DNA of 35,143 nucleotides from Desulfosporosinus sp. (GCA_031292095.1 JARLHU010000025.1:1-35143), one strand, 5' to 3'; shown: positions 8,223-16,315, counted from the stretch's first letter. Notes: a model not told the origin generated them from the sequence alone. Numbers and translations are program-made.

Positions 8223-9518
8223 ATGTTTAGAAAAATTACGGAATATCTAACCGATTGGAAAAGTAGTCCTCACCGTAAACCCCTGATTTTGCTGGGTGCA
8301 AGACAGGTTGGCAAGACCTATTCACTTCTTGAGTTTGGCCGTGAACAATACGAAAATGTTGCTTACTTAAACTTTGAAACGCATCCGGTCCTCATTAAGA
8401 CCTTTGACGAGAATATTGACCCTCTTTATCTAATCCCTGTTCTGTCCCGTCTTTCGGGACAAACAATTATTAAAGAACAAACATTGATCATATTGGATGA
8501 AATTCAGCTTTGCGAACGTGCGCTGACATCGCTGAAATATTTTTTTGAAAATGCCCCGGAATATCATATTGCAGTGGCGGGCAGTCTGTTGGGCGTTGCA
8601 GTAAATAGAGAGAAATTTTCATTCCCTGTTGGTAAGGTAGACATAAAAACTCTCCGGCCCATGGATATGCAAGAATTCTTGCTTGCTTGTGGTGAAACTG
8701 AATTGGTGGGGCAAATTAAAATTTGTTTTACAAATAATTCTGCCATGCCAACTGCACTACACCAAGCTGCCCTGGAGTATTATCGTCAGTATCTTGTTGT
8801 TGGCGGGATGCCGGACTGTGTGAAAAATTTTCTAGAAACCAAAGATTATATTTTAGTGCGCCATACGCAAGATATGATTTTAGTAAGTTATCTCAACGAT
8901 ATGAGTAAATATAATTCTTCAAACGAAATTAAGAAGACACGGTTAGTTTACGATAACATCACGGTTCAACTTTCAAAGAAGAACACACGGTTTCAATATA
9001 AGATGATTAAGACAGGTGCTAGAGCCGCAGAGTTTGAAAATGCCATTGAATGGCTCGTGTTATCCGGGATCGTCACTCGCATCTACCGTGTTGATCATCC
9101 AAAGAAGCCTCTTGAAAACTATCGTGACATTGATTCATTCAAAACCTATGTATCCGATGTCGGACTGCTCTGCGCCAAGAAAGATATTGTTGTAGAAGAT
9201 GTGTTGTTTCTCTCGTCTGAACTAAACGACTTCAAAGGTGGCATGGTTGAGAATTACGTCTGCTCCCAACTAATAGCAAACAAACACAAAAGTTATTACT
9301 GGACTTCAGAACGAGGCGCGGAGGTCGATTTCCTCATTCAGCGGGATGGTAAAATTATCCCAATAGAAGTTAAATCTGCAGACAACACGAAGGCAAAAAG
9401 CCTGGGTATTTATATTAAGACACATCAACCAGAATATGCAATTAAACTATCGACAAAGAACTTCAGTTTTGAGGATGGCAAAAAAATAGTCCCGCTATAT
9501 GCAACCTTCTGCATCTGA
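8223..9518 (+). CDS. AAA family ATPase with DUF4143 C-terminal domain (copy B)
   Basis: The protein has 431 residues and is homologous end to end with copy A (582-1880). Walker A is at 25-32 (GARQVGKT) and Walker B at 88-93 (LIILDE). The C-terminal DUF4143 part has GGMVENYV, GAEVDFLI and IPIEVKSA, a PD-(D/E)XK-like set of residues. The ATG follows GGGGGTGAAGAT. It is divergent from the recombinase gene across about 120 bases, a layout shared in mirror form by copy A and its recombinase scrap. The biological role of the family is not known. Confidence 0.9.
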   Translation: MFRKITEYLTDWKSSPHRKPLILLGARQVGKTYSLLEFGREQYENVAYLNFETHPVLIKTFDENIDPLYLIPVLSRLSGQTIIKEQTLIILDEIQLCERALTSLKYFFENAPEYHIAVAGSLLGVAVNREKFSFPVGKVDIKTLRPMDMQEFLLACGETELVGQIKICFTNNSAMPTALHQAALEYYRQYLVVGGMPDCVKNFLETKDYILVRHTQDMILVSYLNDMSKYNSSNEIKKTRLVYDNITVQLSKKNTRFQYKMIKTGARAAEFENAIEWLVLSGIVTRIYRVDHPKKPLENYRDIDSFKTYVSDVGLLCAKKDIVVEDVLFLSSELNDFKGGMVENYVCSQLIANKHKSYYWTSERGAEVDFLIQRDGKIIPIEVKSADNTKAKSLGIYIKTHQPEYAIKLSTKNFSFEDGKKIVPLYATFCI

Positions 9519-9642
9519 TGCTATTTATTATATCATAACTATTTACTTAGAGTTTATAACATTGACAAATAAATATTTGAAAACAATAATACAACATCAA
9601 ACAAATATCAAAGATGCCATTGGTAGACGTTTTTACTAATGC

Positions 9643-9727
9643 CCAATTTGTTTATTTAGACCATGCCCAAGTAAACAAATTGGAGAATGCCAGGAACCTG
9701 CTACTATCACAGTTTCTTGGCATTCTC
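9643..9727 (-). terminator. Two adjacent hairpins, likely terminator of the decayed membrane gene
   Basis: One hairpin has perfect 10-base ends (9683-9692 and 9718-9727) and touches the stop codon of the minus-strand frame. The next has perfect 12-base arms (9643-9654 and 9672-9683). T-rich sequence is modest, so termination is likely but not certain. Confidence 0.5.
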
Positions 9728-10115
9728 TAAAATATTATTCCAACTCTCAAGAGATCTTCTCCATTCCACGCCATGTCTCTATCAAGAGGTATTCTTCTCA
9801 TGCTAATTAATTTTCTGTACCTTCTCTCTCCACTGAACCAAGTTACTAATCTAGTCACTGAGGATATTAATAACGGCATTGCCATAAGCACAATAACGAA
9901 ATGTATTTCATCATTACTAAGCGTTCGATTTTAATACTTGGGTATATCCATAAAAAGAAGATAGTTGATACAGTCGTTAATACAAAATATATTAGTATGT
10001 TTAGTAGAACATATTTAACTATGGTTTTTTCATGTATGGGTTTCCATCTAGCCATAAATCTATCATTATCATCCCAAAAAGAAGGAATCGTTGCCATACC
10101 CCACATTGACTTCAC
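9727..10115 (-). pseudogene. Small membrane protein, frameshifted
   Basis: The first frame (GTG at 10115 or ATG at 10106) encodes about 65 residues with one transmembrane segment (VLLNILIYFVLTTVSTIFFLW). Near 9900 the reading continues in another frame with a second segment (FVIVLMAMPLLISS) and a basic tail, ending at 9727. Read together they give one two-helix protein of about 130 residues. No strong ribosome binding site is seen. I do not recognise the family. A sequencing error could mimic the frameshift. Confidence 0.5.
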
Positions 10116-10259
10116 TGAGACTGTGAATTGGGTGGAGACGTTTAACCGCTGATTTACATTTCGCGGTTTTAGTCAAAGTCGCCCAGTCTGGAGGGGCGGA
10201 GACAAGACAAAAGTACTTTACCAATATTTAAATTCTATGCCATCTAATTTATAAGCCAT

Positions 10260-10305
10260 ATTGTGGGCGCTCACTTTAATGTCAATTAAAGTGAGCGCCC
10301 ACAAT
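10260..10305. repeat. Perfect 21-bp palindrome with 4-base loop
   Basis: Arms 10260-10280 and 10285-10305 are exact inverse copies around GTCA. The right arm is continuous with the DUF4367 fragment that follows, so the left arm looks like an inverted copy of coding sequence. There is no T tract on either strand next to it, which speaks against a terminator. Confidence 0.9.
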
Positions 10306-10467
10306 ACAGTCGTAAAAGATATAATAGTGAACGGTAGTCCGGCTATGATATTTGTAGGTAAGAACGGCATAAATAACTTGAATTGGCAATTGAGAGGTCT
10401 TATGCTGCAAATTAGGGGTAAAATCAACGTAGAAGAAATCAGTAAGTTCGCAGATTCTATAAAATAG
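10285..10467 (+). pseudogene. DUF4367 C-terminal fragment
   Basis: About 60 codons in frame read IKVSAHNTVVKDIIVNGSPA and end in LNWQLRGLMLQIRG, then EEISKFADSIK and a stop. This is the typical end of DUF4367 proteins (an L-x-W core, then an EE-x-x-K-x-A-x-S tail), which are often found in sporulation- or envelope-linked lipoproteins. The frame has no start, RBS or N-terminal part and begins at the palindrome 10260-10305. Confidence 0.6.
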
Positions 10468-10508
10468 GGAATACCACAAACGTTTAAGTTATTGCCCATA
10501 TCGAGCGA

Positions 10509-10553
10509 ACAAAAAAAGCAAGTCGTCCCCGTCGGGTACGACTTGCTTTTTTA
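10509..10553. terminator. Bidirectional terminator
   Basis: A 15-base perfect stem (AAAAAAGCAAGTCGT and its inverse) has A and T runs at both ends. It closes the DUF4367 fragment on the plus strand and the small secreted protein gene on the minus strand. Confidence 0.9.
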
Positions 10554-11003
10554 TTATTGAATATATATTGCTTCTGAGAAGGATTGACCACTTTCACTGA
10601 TACTGCCATATAACGATGTATGTTGTGCAAAAATCCTATAATAAAAACCGTTTGATACCCCTAGTGGTTGCCCTCCGGACACATAAGCTAAATTGTTTTT
10701 GTAATAGCTGTAAGTATTCAGAGTATACCATTGGCCCCCAGACAAGTATTGTAGATTCAACTGTAATCCTATCTGGCTGACTGAATAGAATGTTGAGGTT
10801 GACCCGTAAATGTTGATTGTTCCGTTCCCATTATTTACAATTGAGCACTGACCTCCAGAAATGGTTTGATAAACGTTCGGTTTTACAATCCCTGTGCTAC
10901 TAAATTGCGTTGAGGTAGCACCTCCTACAACTGTGGCACCTAATGCGACCTGGGTACCTAGTAGTATAAAAATAGTTAGAAGTATTGGCATGAGTCTTTT
11001 CAT
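10554..11003 (-). CDS. Small secreted protein of unknown function
   Basis: The protein has 149 residues. A signal peptide covers about 1-23 (KRLMPILLTIFILLG, then ALGA). The mature part is rich in Gly, Ser, Tyr and Thr, with alternating hydrophobic residues typical of a beta-sandwich, and contains a single Cys. It resembles the small secreted proteins annotated as DUF6147 in Firmicutes, but I hold that loosely. The ATG follows AAAAGGAGAG, and the stop is next to a strong bidirectional terminator, so it is a complete single-gene unit. The 265 bases upstream carry its promoter region and no gene. Confidence 0.75.
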   Translation of the reverse strand: MKRLMPILLTIFILLGTQVALGATVVGGATSTQFSSTGIVKPNVYQTISGGQCSIVNNGNGTINIYGSTSTFYSVSQIGLQLNLQYLSGGQWYTLNTYSYYKNNLAYVSGGQPLGVSNGFYYRIFAQHTSLYGSISESGQSFSEAIYIQ

Positions 11004-11189
11004 TACACATCTCTCCTTTTCAACGTTCTGATTTATAGAGTATTAAAGTGGCAAAATAGGTTACAAATTTTATGAATATTTTCGTAGAGTGAACAAAAAT
11101 GGCGTCGTACTAGATATACTTAGTTTAATTGATCAAAGCAAGTTGAACCCTTAATGACATGCCGATAAGCTAATACCTAATGTCCAAGT

Positions 11190-11240
11190 AATAAACATAA
11201 AATGGCACTCTTCCACTTATTTAAGCGGGAGAGTGCCATT
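11190..11240 (-). terminator. Terminator hairpin of the broken small gene
   Basis: Arms 11201-11219 and 11222-11240 pair at 17 of 19 positions, the other two being G-T pairs. On the minus strand TTTTATGTTTATT follows. Confidence 0.65.
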
Positions 11241-11269
11241 CCTATAAAATAGGGGAGCCTTCTTGGGGT

Positions 11270-11544
11270 TTATCCTCCCTCATATGGCAATAAAACATTT
11301 ACCCATACTCTTCCGCGCCTATTGTTGTCTAAATATTTAACAACTACATCACCCATAAAATCATCTGTGAATCCCAAGATTTTAACAATTCTATTATTGT
11401 TTAATCTATCCTTTTTAGTAGTCGGACAACAATATCAATAATATATTGTTGTCCGACTACTAGTTCAACATCTTTAGGATCTGAAGTAGCATTTGAATAA
11501 GTTTTAATCGGGTCTGTAGAATTAATTGGTTTTCTATATTCCAT
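11270..11544 (-). pseudogene. Small protein gene broken at a palindrome
   Basis: The first frame from ATG 11544 reads MEYRKPINSTDPIKTYSNAT and runs to VELVVGQQYIIDIVVRLLKRID, then stops. In another frame the sequence continues TKKDRLNNNRIVKILGFTDD and ends VKYLDNNRRGRVWVNVLLPYEGG at 11270. Together they would give a protein of about 90 residues. The frame change coincides with the perfect palindrome at 11416-11462. The weak AGGGG box before the ATG and the terminator after the stop suggest it was once a complete gene. The family is not recognised. Confidence 0.55.
11416..11462. repeat. Perfect 20-bp palindrome with 7-base loop
   Basis: Arms 11416-11435 and 11443-11462 are exact inverse copies around CAATAAT. 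It lies inside a coding frame and breaks it. Confidence 0.9.
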
Positions 11545-11776
11545 TTCAATCCCCTACTTTGATATAAATAAATATATTTTCCCATTTAGTTATGAAGCAT
11601 TGGTCAGATGTGGTATTGTATCTTGGGCATTCCACTGTGTTTAGCTTGCACAAAGGAATTCTTCAGACTCAATCAGACGTGGTTGAGTCTATTCGTGTTA
11701 ATTTATTGCTTATCGCAGGTTTAGATTTTAAGATCACAACATATGGGTACTCACAATTTGAGAACGCTTAGGGATT

Positions 11777-12161
11777 CATTTTAATTTAAGCTTTTGAAGT
11801 GTAAAATTCATCACATAGTCAGCATCAACAACTGCTTTTTGCATATCGCTGTCTAATATCTCAATTTCAAAAGGATATCTTGGCTGTACGCCATATGCGG
11901 TAAGATTTACACAAGCCTGAATTATTTCATCAAAGGCTTTATCAAAATCGGCACACCTTTTACATAATAATCTCAGGTCGTGAGTCCGGGACGGTTCTAT
12001 ATCATGCTGTATAAGATAACCTATATCTTCTCTGCTGCTTGTTCACAGTGATAGCAGATGATCTCCAATGGAACTGGGCGCATATCTAAGAGATACTTTG
12101 CACTGCTAATATCTTTACTTGCGAAATCGAGCCACTCTTTGACGATGTTAATTTTGTCCAT
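11777..12161 (-). pseudogene. HEPN-domain toxin gene, frameshifted
   Basis: From ATG 12161 the frame reads KEWLDFASKDISSAKYLLDM, then IICYHCEQAAEKI and a stop. The sequence goes on in another frame from GYLIQHDIEPSRTHDLRLL through DFDKAFDEIIQACVNLTAYG, VQPRYPFEIEI and a helical tail to 11777. This is a typical HEPN protein of about 130 residues with the AEK-x-x-K-G-Y-L and RTHDL motifs; the break falls inside the first, where roughly four bases seem to be missing. HEPN partners of MNT proteins are usually RNase toxins. The start overlaps the MNT gene by 14 bases, the usual cassette layout. A sequencing error is the alternative to true decay. Confidence 0.8.
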
Positions 12162-12474
12162 GTAGTAGCACCCCATCTCTGGCAACTGTTCTTTCAAGGG
12201 TCGGTAACAGCTTGCGTTGCTGAAAGTCGCTTGCTCTCCTTACAAGAATATCAATGGGCTTCTTTTGTTCTTTGTAAATTGCACTACCAATGATTTGCAT
12301 GGCTTCAATTGGACGAATGCCACCATCTGGAATCACTATATAAATGTCAAAATCACTATCTTCAGTGGGTGTTCCATAGGCATAGGAGCCAAAGAGGTAT
12401 ATCGCATCAGCTTCAACTGTATTCAAAATCAGTTGCTTAATATTTGCCAACTCATTACTGGTTTGAATATCCAT
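12148..12474 (-). CDS. MNT-domain nucleotidyltransferase (HEPN-MNT cassette antitoxin)
   Basis: The protein has 108 residues, starting at ATG 12472-12474 (MDIQTSNELANI) behind GGGAGGTTATAGA. GSYAYG followed by SDFDIYIV forms the GSxxxG(x)nDxD active site of minimal nucleotidyltransferases. MNT proteins neutralise HEPN RNases, in studied cases by adding AMP to a Tyr near the HEPN active site. The gene starts 13 bases after the RHH gene and overlaps the HEPN gene, so the three form one operon. With the HEPN gene frameshifted, this is an orphan antitoxin unless the frame break is an artefact. Confidence 0.88.
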   Translation of the reverse strand: MDIQTSNELANIKQLILNTVEADAIYLFGSYAYGTPTEDSDFDIYIVIPDGGIRPIEAMQIIGSAIYKEQKKPIDILVRRASDFQQRKLLPTLERTVARDGVLLHGQN

Positions 12475-12487
12475 TCTATAACCTCCC

Positions 12488-12679
12488 TTACTTAGATTTC
12501 TTGGTTTCTGGCTGAGATATAAGATCAAAGAAGATCCTCATTCCCTCTGCTTTGTATTTTGCCAGCATTGTTGCCACAGCCAAATTAACAAGCGCATTTT
12601 GAGTCATGCCAAGACCTTTGGACATTTTTTCTAAGTCGCTTTTTATCTCGTCAGGTAGATCAATAGATTGTCTTGACAA
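12488..12679 (-). CDS. Small ribbon-helix-helix-like protein
   Basis: The protein has 63 residues from a TTG at 12677-12679, seven bases after GGAGG; longer readings upstream have no ribosome binding site and look non-coding. SRQSIDLPDEIKSDLEKMSK fits a beta strand and first helix, and GMTQNALVNLAVATMLAKY the second helix, as in RHH repressors of CopG/Arc type. It is the first gene of the RHH-MNT-HEPN operon and probably autoregulates it. The tail KKSK is basic. Confidence 0.7.
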   Translation of the reverse strand: MSRQSIDLPDEIKSDLEKMSKGLGMTQNALVNLAVATMLAKYKAEGMRIFFDLISQPETKKSK

Positions 12680-12728
12680 GGAAATACCTCCATTATCAGA
12701 AATTCGCACCGCAAGTATATCAATAAGA

Positions 12729-12759
12729 ACCATTACAACACCATTATACACCATAAGGA
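12729..12759 (-). promoter_or_regulatory. Possible -10 box and repeated operator of the RHH-MNT-HEPN operon
   Basis: On the minus strand ATGGTGTATAATGGTGTTG contains a TATAAT that overlaps two copies of ATGGTGT, and a third ATGG follows. Short direct repeats over a promoter are typical of RHH operators. I found no convincing -35 box. Confidence 0.35.
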
Positions 12760-13073
12760 GGCAAGAATAAAGCTGTGTCCAAAGCATTTCCGGTAAAGCT
12801 TGTCCGCAGTAACCCTTATTTATAAAGGACAATAAAACTTAATAAACATTTATAAATAATTATAGTACCTTTATAACTACTGAAATGATTGTTCTCGGGA
12901 GTTGTCCAAAAAGTATACCTTTGTAAACACGCTTGGGATACTTTAATGAGTAGGAGGATTAACAAAAAAATGACGTCCTGGTAATGACCTGGACGTATAG
13001 ATAATTAAAAGATTGAGGGGGTAGTGGCTATTACAGTTCGAGAGAGCAGGAAGTCGTTGAGCCACCTCTTCGA
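12760..13073. other. Intergenic stretch with a small palindrome
   Basis: No coding frame is supported. An ACGTCC/GGACGT palindrome lies near 12973-12995. Confidence 0.35.
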
Positions 13074-13424
13074 CTATTTTTTAATCTGTTTTTCCTTTAC
13101 AACCCTCTCCGCTATCGCTTGTGCTTTCTGAGCCATGTAATTTCTGCGATACTCAATGTCCCATTCTCGATTAAGTCTATCCTCTAACTCTCGTTCTTCC
13201 CCATCAACACTCGCTTGCTTTACTCGTTGCAACTCAACTATTTTGGCTACTTTATGCAGATTCAAAAAATCTGTAGTTATTTGATATTTTTGATAAGCCT
13301 TCGAACCGAGCTGCTCAAACCACCAATAATATGCAGCACCACGGGTAGCTAACGTCCTATCGGTTGGCTTCATTAAGCCATGTTGTGTAAGTATTAAAAA
13401 GAATTCACAAATAACTTCAGCCAT
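13074..13424 (-). CDS. Hypothetical protein, possibly 5'-truncated
   Basis: The frame has 116 residues with no Shine-Dalgarno before the ATG at 13424. Codon use looks genuine and the C-terminal half is a long charged helix (REWDIEYRRNYMAQKAQAIAERVVKEKQIKK). The N-terminal part has GAAYYWWFEQLG. No family is recognised. The start coincides with the transposase fragment on the other strand, so the true 5' end may have been lost by insertion. Confidence 0.4.
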   Translation of the reverse strand: MAEVICEFFLILTQHGLMKPTDRTLATRGAAYYWWFEQLGSKAYQKYQITTDFLNLHKVAKIVELQRVKQASVDGEERELEDRLNREWDIEYRRNYMAQKAQAIAERVVKEKQIKK

Positions 13425-13596
13425 ACCAAGACTTAGAAAAGATTATGAGGCGGTTAAAAACTGTCTATTATATCCGGAGATAAGCGATGGGCCTATGGAA
13501 GGGACCAACAATAAAATCAAGATGGTTCGTCGAAGAGGATACGGGCGTGTGGGGATAGAACTGCTAAATACCCTCATGGTTCTGCCTTGGTACTAG
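13423..13596 (+). pseudogene. C-terminal fragment of an ISL3-like DDE transposase
   Basis: The frame reads IPRLRKDYEAVKNCLLYP, then SDGPMEGTNNKIKMVRRRGYGR and VGIELLNTLMVLPWY before the stop. The (S)(N/D)G-P-x-E-G-x-N-N-K-I-K-x-x-x-R-x-x-Y-G block is the conserved end of ISL3-type transposases, including the last catalytic Glu. The rest of the gene is missing. Confidence 0.75.
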
Positions 13597-13694
13597 CATG
13601 ATCTTGACAATAATTGTGTGCCGAAAGATTTATCTGTTGCATAGAATTCATAGCATTACCTGGCTTATATGCTTGTAAAGTCCACTGCTGATAA

Positions 13695-13874
13695 AACGAT
13701 ATCACTCGTTGCGCAAGAGACAGAGAGATTGGGAAAATCCTGTCAGCTGTGAATTCAAAGGAATGGTCATGCTATAGAGATGTCTATCTGGAATACACCA
13801 AAACATCACAATCCCCTGAGGAAATACTGCTAAGGAGCTATTCTTACAAGAAAAACATTACTGCCGTATTTTAA
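13695..13874 (+). pseudogene. Coding remnant of unknown family
   Basis: An open frame of 59 codons without a start encodes a plausible protein tail (ARDREIGKILSAVNSKEWSC, YLEYTKTSQSPEEILLRSYS). Two stops lie directly upstream. It may be another displaced gene end next to the transposase scrap. Nothing else is seen in 13597-14091 apart from an 8-base stem near 13890-13920. Confidence 0.35.
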
Positions 13875-14091
13875 AAAAGGCGGTTAACACAACTGCGATA
13901 GGTAACGAGGCAGTTGTATTGGTCATTAGTAAATTACTTGGTCGGGGACTTTGGTTGCTATAATTACTGCTTGTTTAAGATAGACGAGGGTACAGAACAA
14001 TTAAATTGTTTTGGGCCTTCATAATCTATATAATACACGATAGGTATAGAAAAATTGGCAATTAAAAATACAAGGAAGAAGTGGCTATTCT

Positions 14092-15543
14092 TTGTTGATA
14101 AAAAAAAGGCTCTTAATATCGAATATTCTTATGATTATCGTTCCAGCTGTCTTAATTCTGATTGTTTCTGCAATTTTATATCTATCTTATGTAAAGATAT
14201 ATGAAATACCTAAGGGAGCATGGGATGCTGACGGGAGAAAATCTATAATGACGCAGAGTATAATTGCTGAGTCTTCTAATCGTATGCAGTATTCACAAAC
14301 TACAAACAGCCTAAATGAGTTGCAGACAGAGCTTCAAAAGCAATTATTGAAAGAGGGGCTTTACAGTGCCATCACCCGTGATAATGTGACTGTCGCGTCC
14401 AATTTCACTGCGGAAGTTAAGAGTCTTGCAGCTAACATGGGCGGTGGAAATATCTCTATGCCTCAATCCTTTACTGTCCAGTCCGGCTCTGCTTTGCTAA
14501 TCCGTTATAGCTTTCAAAAAGATAGTAACTTATTCACGATTACGGCCCTCAATCCAAACTATAGGGCACTGCCTATTGATTGGGAGACACGAATGACGGC
14601 TATTCGTACCTATATCACCATTATCTTAGTGTTATCACTCATCATTATTGTAGTGACAAATGGTGTTATTTCCGCAAAAATATCAAAAAAAATTACTATT
14701 CCGCTAGACTTGCTGAGTTACGGAGCGGAACAAATTAAAAATGGAAATCTTGATTATAAAATAAACTATGAAAATAAAGACGAATTTGGGATAGTTATTT
14801 CAAATTTTAATGAAATGAGGACTAGATTGCGTCAATCAATTCAGACACAACTTAAATATGAGGAAGACCGCAAGGAACTTGTCGCCGGAATATCGCACGA
14901 TTTAAGAACCCCTCTGACAGCTATTAAAGGATATGTTAAGGGACTAAAGGATGGCGTTGCCAATACGCCGGAAAAACAACAGCACTATCGTGATATTATT
15001 TACACCAAGGCCTGTGAAATGGATATTTTAGTCGACAAGCTATTTTTATTTTCCAAACTGGATACAGGACATCTCCCTTTCTATTTTGAAAAAGTCAATT
15101 GCAAAAAATATTTAGATGAGTTTATAAACCATATAACAGAGGACTTTGCAAGAAAAGGCTTAAAAATAGCCTATCACAATAGTTGCTCAACCGATACGGT
15201 CGTGAAGATTGATGCAGATCAGATGAACCGCGTGTTTATCAATATTCTAGAAAACAGTGCCAAATACAAGCCTTTGGATATCTGTCATGTGGACTTCGAG
15301 GCAAGTAGCAACGAGGCGGAGGTCGTGCTTGAGATTCGTGATGACGGGCAGGGCGTTCCGGAAGAAATCTTGCCTAAGTTATTTAATAGTTTTTATCGGG
15401 GTGATGCCTCTCGTACCAATCCCACTGAAAGCAGTGGCTTAGGCCTGTCTATTGCCGAACGGATTGTAAAAGGACATCAGGGCACCATTACCGCTCAAAA
15501 TAAAAATGGGCTTGCCATAATTATCAGACTACCCGTTGCCTGA
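14092..15543 (+). CDS. Sensor histidine kinase (two transmembrane segments, HAMP)
   Basis: The protein has 483 residues and a TTG start after AGGAAGA (14095 is an equal alternative). Transmembrane segments lie at about 9-32 and 172-194 with an extracellular sensor domain of about 140 residues between them. A HAMP linker follows (about 195-250), then HisKA with His269 in AGISHDLRTPL, and an HATPase domain with NILENSAKY, DDGQGVP and SSGLGLSI. It should autophosphorylate on sensing an envelope signal and pass phosphate to the regulator encoded 12 bases downstream. The downstream exported protein and ABC exporter suggest an antimicrobial or envelope stress signal; that is inference. Confidence 0.95.
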   Translation: MLIKKRLLISNILMIIVPAVLILIVSAILYLSYVKIYEIPKGAWDADGRKSIMTQSIIAESSNRMQYSQTTNSLNELQTELQKQLLKEGLYSAITRDNVTVASNFTAEVKSLAANMGGGNISMPQSFTVQSGSALLIRYSFQKDSNLFTITALNPNYRALPIDWETRMTAIRTYITIILVLSLIIIVVTNGVISAKISKKITIPLDLLSYGAEQIKNGNLDYKINYENKDEFGIVISNFNEMRTRLRQSIQTQLKYEEDRKELVAGISHDLRTPLTAIKGYVKGLKDGVANTPEKQQHYRDIIYTKACEMDILVDKLFLFSKLDTGHLPFYFEKVNCKKYLDEFINHITEDFARKGLKIAYHNSCSTDTVVKIDADQMNRVFINILENSAKYKPLDICHVDFEASSNEAEVVLEIRDDGQGVPEEILPKLFNSFYRGDASRTNPTESSGLGLSIAERIVKGHQGTITAQNKNGLAIIIRLPVA

Positions 15544-15555
15544 GGAGGAATAGAA

Positions 15556-16248
15556 GTGAAACGAATCTTAATTATTGAAGATGATCAAGCGATTGCTGAG
15601 TTGGAAAGGGATTACCTGGAAATAAGTGGATTTGAAACTGAAATTGCAACGGATGGAGATATGGGTCTAAAGCTTGCTTGCAGCAAGGAGTTTGATTTAA
15701 TCCTGCTCGATTTAATGCTACCCTATAAGAATGGCTTTGAATTGTGCCGGGAAATTAGAAAACATAAAGATATTCCAATTTTGATGGTCAGTGCCAAAAA
15801 AGAATCCATCGACAAAATAAGAGGGCTAGGATTGGGCGCAGATGATTATATCGTCAAGCCATTTGATCCAGCTGAGCTTGTGGCAAGAGTGAAGGCTCAT
15901 TTAGCTCGCTACGATCGATTGACCACCGTCGATAAACCGACGTCTTTATCGGAAATTATTGTTGGTAAACTGAGGATTTTACCACAAGCCTGGCGTGTAT
16001 ATGTGGATGATAAGGAAATAAAGCTTACCAGCAAGGAGTTTGAGTTGCTACTATTTTTAGCGACTAATCCCAATATTGTTTTTACTAAGGACAATTTATT
16101 TAACAGTATTTGGGGACTGGATGCAATGGGGGATGTGGCGACGGTCATTGTACACATTAACCGGTTAAGAGAAAAAATTGAAGAGGACAGTAGTAATCCC
16201 TGCTATATTGAAACTGTATGGGGCGCAGGTTATCGGTTTAAGATTTAA
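15556..16248 (+). CDS. OmpR/PhoB-family response regulator
   Basis: The protein has 230 residues from a GTG start; its Shine-Dalgarno (GAGGAGG) overlaps the kinase stop codon. The receiver domain has the acidic pair EDD (8-10), the phospho-acceptor Asp52 in LLDLMLP, and the KPFDP loop. A winged-helix DNA-binding domain fills about 130-230 (LTSKEFELLLFL, ending WGAGYRFKI). It probably regulates the genes at 16476-20564, since such regulators usually control neighbouring exporters. Confidence 0.95.
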   Translation: MKRILIIEDDQAIAELERDYLEISGFETEIATDGDMGLKLACSKEFDLILLDLMLPYKNGFELCREIRKHKDIPILMVSAKKESIDKIRGLGLGADDYIVKPFDPAELVARVKAHLARYDRLTTVDKPTSLSEIIVGKLRILPQAWRVYVDDKEIKLTSKEFELLLFLATNPNIVFTKDNLFNSIWGLDAMGDVATVIVHINRLREKIEEDSSNPCYIETVWGAGYRFKI

Positions 16249-16272
16249 CGTTTAACTAATTTCATGATTTGT

Positions 16273-16310
16273 CAGAAAATCTCATTGCAATTGTGGCAAT
16301 GAGATTTTTT
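16273..16310 (+). terminator. Terminator of the kinase-regulator operon
   Basis: An AAATCTCATTGC/GCAATGAGATTT stem of 12 pairs with a run of T follows the regulator stop by about 30 bases. Confidence 0.88.
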
Positions 16311-16315
16311 GCGCA

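Noticed and set aside
10218-10499. Minus-strand frame of 93 codons across the 21-bp palindrome
   Set aside because: It is open on both strands only because of the palindrome; the plus strand gives the DUF4367 tail, which fits a known family.
12680-12832. Longer start for the RHH-like protein (114 residues)
   Set aside because: The extra N-terminus covers the putative promoter and operator, and the TTG at 12679 has GGAGG at the right distance.
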